Below are positions 61,438-64,000 of a stretch of DNA of 64,000 nucleotides, piece after piece; within the stretch, counting starts at the first letter, position 1; each line of letters opens with the position of its first letter. The notes beneath the pieces were generated by a model. That model did not search any database. It had not been told where the DNA came from and saw only the letters and a list, made by a program, of their open reading frames with translations. This DNA comes from Bacillota bacterium (GTDB lineage: Bacteria > Bacillota > Clostridia > Oscillospirales > Ruminococcaceae): contig JAEWLW010000012.1 of NCBI GenBank assembly GCA_023457355.1, positions 38,011-102,010 of the forward strand, read 5' to 3'. A program made the position numbers and the translations under genes.

Positions 61438-63414
61438 ATGAAAAAGTGCATAGCTATATTCTTGGCGTTTTATCTTGTATTTGTCCTATCCGCCTGTGAC
61501 GCGCAGGAAGTTCCCTCATCAAGCAGCACGTCCTCCACTGCCAAATCGACAAAAGAAATTGATTCTAACACTGAATGGGCGGTTTACTGGTATTTGTGCG
61601 GAAGTGATCTTGAAAGCAGTTACGGCGCAGCCACCAACGATCTTGCAGAAATGATGGAAGTGCGGTTGCCCAAAAACGTCAAGATCATCATTCAAACTGG
61701 TGGTACCTCCGTCTGGCAGAATGATGTGGTCAGTGCGGATACATTGCAGCGCTATGTCTATGACCAGAACGGTTTGAATTTGGTAGAAGAGTTACCGCCC
61801 GCGAATATGGGCGATGCCCAGACGCTCAAGGGCTTTCTTGCTTTTGCCAAGAATAATTATCCTGCGAAGCACACGGCGGTAACGTTGTGGAATCACGGTG
61901 GCGGCTCGGTGGCGGGCGCGGCTTTTGACGAGTTGTATGATATGGATTCCTTAAGTCTTTTAGAAATGTATCAAGCCTTTTCCGAGGTGTTTGGTGAGAA
62001 TCCGCAAAATCAGCCAGTGGATATTATTGGTTTTGACACCTGCCTGATGGCGACGTTAGATGTCGCTTACACCTTCTCAGATATTGGAAAATATCTGGTG
62101 GCCTCGCAGGAAGTTGAGCCGGGCAATGGCTGGTATTACAGCGGCTGGATGGGCATGATTGCCGAGAACCCCGCCATTAAACCGCTGGATTTGGCAACCG
62201 TCATTTGTGATACCTATGTGGAGGGCTGTAAAGAGGCTGGCACAGAGGATAACATCACGCTATCTGTAACGGATCTTTCAAAGGTTGGCAATCTATTTGC
62301 CGCTTACGAAGATTTTGGCAAGGAGGCGTTGGCCTCAGCGGTGGAAGATTCGGCTTTTTATGCCCACTTTTCTCAGATTGCGAACAACGTGGAGAACTAC
62401 GGCGGCAACACCCGCGAGCAAGGGTATACCAATATGGCCGACCTTGGTAACCTTGCAGCAAAATCGTCGGCGCTGCTGCCGGATACATCATCCGCAGTAC
62501 TTAATGCACTATCGGATTGCGTAGCCTATAAGGTCAACGGCAAATATCGGCCTGAATCGGCGGGGCTTTCCTGCTACTACAGCTATAATGGCGATGTAGA
62601 TGACTTTAATGCCTATGCGAACATTGGCCCGTCCGATTCTTTCAAATATCTCTATGCCTATGGCCTAACCGGTTCGCTCTCAGAACAAGGGATGGAATAT
62701 CTGTCACAGATGAATTACAACAGCCTACCCGAGTTAAAAACCCTCAACAGCGTCAACTGGCAGGATATGCCCGTGACGGTGGATGAAAACGGGAATGCCA
62801 CGCTTACACTGGGCAGTGAAGCGGCCGACATTCTTTCGTCTTTGACCTTTGAACTATATTATGCAGACCCAGAAGAAGACATCATGCTTTGCCTTGGCAC
62901 CGACAACGACATTATCGCAGACTGGGATAATGGCGTCTTTAAAGACAACTTCCGCGGTGTCTGGGGTAGTTTGGATGGTGCTCTATGCTATATGGAAATT
63001 GCCTATGGGGGCGACGGCTATAACCAATATTCGGTACCAATTCTATTAAACGGCGAAGATTATAACCTGATGGTAGTCTATGACTTTGGCGCGGAGGAAT
63101 ATTACATAGAGGGCGCCAGAAAGCCCTTGGGTGAAAGCGGAGCGGCCGATAAAAACCTGCGCTATCTGGTGGAGGGCGACGAGATTCAAACCGTTCACTA
63201 TGCAACCACCCTCAGCGACGACAGCGACGAGCTGACGGCTATCCCGATTGATACTATCAAGGTAACGTCTGAGACCGCCTTTGCAGAAACCGAGCTTGGT
63301 GACGGTTTGTTTGTCATGCTGTATACCATGAAGGATAGTCAGGGCAATGTTGTTTACTCCGCACCGGCCACCTTTGAATCGGCAGACGGTGGAATTTTTA
63401 CTAGCGCATCGTAA
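61438..63414 (+). CDS. Clostripain-family (C11) cysteine peptidase lipoprotein
   Basis: The 658-residue protein has a lipoprotein signal (LVFVLSAC, Cys 20), a Ser/Thr-rich linker and a C11 peptidase domain with the catalytic pair His 153 (TLWNHGGGSVAG) and Cys 202 (IIGFDTCLMATLDVAYTF). A large C-terminal region (about 330-658) is beta-rich and may recognise substrate. The ATG at 61438 follows GGAGGC. A surface peptidase fits an operon controlled by an AgrC-type system. Target peptides are unknown. Confidence 0.93.
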   Translation: MKKCIAIFLAFYLVFVLSACDAQEVPSSSSTSSTAKSTKEIDSNTEWAVYWYLCGSDLESSYGAATNDLAEMMEVRLPKNVKIIIQTGGTSVWQNDVVSADTLQRYVYDQNGLNLVEELPPANMGDAQTLKGFLAFAKNNYPAKHTAVTLWNHGGGSVAGAAFDELYDMDSLSLLEMYQAFSEVFGENPQNQPVDIIGFDTCLMATLDVAYTFSDIGKYLVASQEVEPGNGWYYSGWMGMIAENPAIKPLDLATVICDTYVEGCKEAGTEDNITLSVTDLSKVGNLFAAYEDFGKEALASAVEDSAFYAHFSQIANNVENYGGNTREQGYTNMADLGNLAAKSSALLPDTSSAVLNALSDCVAYKVNGKYRPESAGLSCYYSYNGDVDDFNAYANIGPSDSFKYLYAYGLTGSLSEQGMEYLSQMNYNSLPELKTLNSVNWQDMPVTVDENGNATLTLGSEAADILSSLTFELYYADPEEDIMLCLGTDNDIIADWDNGVFKDNFRGVWGSLDGALCYMEIAYGGDGYNQYSVPILLNGEDYNLMVVYDFGAEEYYIEGARKPLGESGAADKNLRYLVEGDEIQTVHYATTLSDDSDELTAIPIDTIKVTSETAFAETELGDGLFVMLYTMKDSQGNVVYSAPATFESADGGIFTSAS

Positions 63415-63539
63415 ACCAATAAGAATTTTTGAGCTTCCTGTCCATGCTTAGTATGGTAATGCTTCCGCTGTCGGAACAGCGCTGGCGGTAAGCCCTTGGG
63501 CTATCAACGCAGCCCCTCTGGACAGCTGCGAACAAATAC

Positions 63540-63583
63540 TGTAATCGCCGGAGTATAATTGACCGAAAGCGCCGGCGATTACA
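63540..63583. repeat. 12-bp inverted repeat after the peptidase gene
   Basis: TGTAATCGCCGG (63540-63551) pairs perfectly with CCGGCGATTACA (63572-63583), loop 20. No T-run follows, so termination is uncertain. Nothing else recognised in 63415-63656. Confidence 0.45.
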
Positions 63584-63656
63584 CGACCGGATTCATGAAG
63601 ATCCGGCACTATGATTTCTCTCCAGCCGCGGCTGCAAGGTACAGACGGAAACACCA

Positions 63657-63856
63657 CTAAAAGGAAGAGAAAAACTTTCCACCGAAGCCCTCATCCAAAA
63701 GATCCTCGGCAAAAAGCCCTCTCAGTGTAAGCAGCTTCACTGCCAGTTGTTCACTCCGATCGGCGTCCTCTAACACCTTGGTGAACACGCCCACCATTGC
63801 ACGCTGCTTGCTTAACTTAACCTGTGATGCTATATGAAAGCAAACCCCATCAAAAA
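63657..63856 (-). pseudogene. Fragment of an unidentified protein gene
   Basis: A minus-strand frame ends at TAG 63657 and reads FDGVCFHIASQVKLSK, then VLEDADRSEQLAVKLLTLRG and a Phe/Gly-rich end. It runs without a start into the IstB-like sequence, so the upstream part seems replaced. The composition looks coding, but no family is recognised. Confidence 0.35.
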
Positions 63857-63859
63857 TGA

Positions 63860-64000
63860 CACCTGGAAAATGCAGAGAATATTGTCTTTCTCGGTCCTCC
63901 CGGCGTTGGTAAAACGCATCTGGCTAACGCCCTGGGCATGGTGGCTGCCAAGAACCGCTATTCCACCTACTACATAAACTGTCATACCCTGATTGAGCAA
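63860..64000 (+). pseudogene. IstB-like ATPase (IS21 family helper), 5'-truncated, runs off the window
   Basis: The frame reads LENAENIVFLGPPGVGKTHLANALGM, the Walker A region of IstB/DnaC-like transposition helpers, and continues through YYINCHTLIEQ to the window edge. An in-frame TGA at 63857-63859 precedes it and the normal N-terminal ~90 residues are absent, so the 5' part is lost. The 3' end is outside the window; the truncation call would change if a programmed frame exists. Confidence 0.8.

Overview
The window looks like an anaerobic Firmicute of the Clostridia, probably an Oscillospiraceae-like lineage; this is inferred from gene content and style and no taxonomic marker is present. 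The pointers are near-neutral GC, strong AGGAGG ribosome binding sites, Gram-positive lipoprotein signals (LAACGG, VAGC), a EutV/EutW (ANTAR) controlled ethanolamine locus, AgrC/LytTR signalling, and many TRAP uptake systems joined to small catabolic operons. No rRNA, CRISPR array or intact tRNA was seen.

1-8.8 kb: a LysR regulator (cut by the window edge) diverges from a tartrate-type operon of an enolase-superfamily D-tartrate dehydratase-like enzyme plus a complete TRAP transporter (Q, M, P). An intergenic block packed with hairpins follows. Next comes a MerR regulon: a cyclophilin-like lipoprotein on the minus strand, and MerR, short-chain dehydrogenase, cupin, flavodoxin and carboxymuconolactone-decarboxylase-like genes on the plus strand. 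Two promoters with the 19-bp spacer and dyad typical of MerR control face outward.

9-15.8 kb: an acyl-CoA dehydrogenase lacking the usual Glu, an iron alcohol dehydrogenase, an Fe-S/FAD enoate reductase, and a DUF3311/sodium symporter pair.

16-27.3 kb: a complete minus-strand ethanolamine microcompartment operon in the order eutV-eutW-eutA-eutB-eutC-eutL-eutE-eutM-BMC-H-eutT-pduL-eutN-eutS-eutP. Ethanolamine is split by EutBC (kept active by EutA, with adenosylcobalamin from EutT); acetaldehyde goes to acetyl-CoA by EutE and to acetyl-phosphate by PduL inside a shell of EutL, EutM, EutN and EutS. Between eutW and eutA lie two hairpins with the same AACAGG loop, the second overlapping an intrinsic terminator: the expected ANTAR antitermination switch. 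No eutH permease is present. Diverging from the locus are a MerR/methyltransferase-like fusion, an AGCS symporter and a C26 amidotransferase-like hydrolase.

31.7-39.1 kb: a sigma-54 activator, palindromic activator sites at the end of its own gene, a well-spaced -24/-12 promoter, then creatininase, nitrilase, TRAP P-Q-M, nitrilase: probable uptake and hydrolysis of an amide or ureide.

39.4-46.1 kb: a fused TRAP permease with a TAXI binding protein, an IclR regulator, a CaiB-type CoA-transferase and an HMG-CoA-lyase-family enzyme, consistent with import, CoA activation and cleavage of a branched hydroxy acid. 46.2-48.1 kb: a VOC protein, an HpaI-type aldolase and a truncated TctA permease.

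48.2-53.9 kb: an ABC importer of the nitrate/taurine type, a cysteine-rich Crp/Fnr regulator with an 18-bp palindrome at its promoter, and a compact divergent trio of cysteine-rich GTPase, ABC ATPase without permease and binding-protein-like protein without signal peptide. This trio is the best candidate for an undescribed system. 53.9-55.2 kb is decayed DNA with an IS91-type transposase remnant.

55.2-63.4 kb: an AgrC-like kinase and LytTR regulator diverge from an envelope operon (coiled-coil lipoprotein, LemA, DUF2207 protein, SHOCT protein, clostripain-family lipoprotein). The window ends in a 5'-truncated IstB (IS21-type) ATPase.
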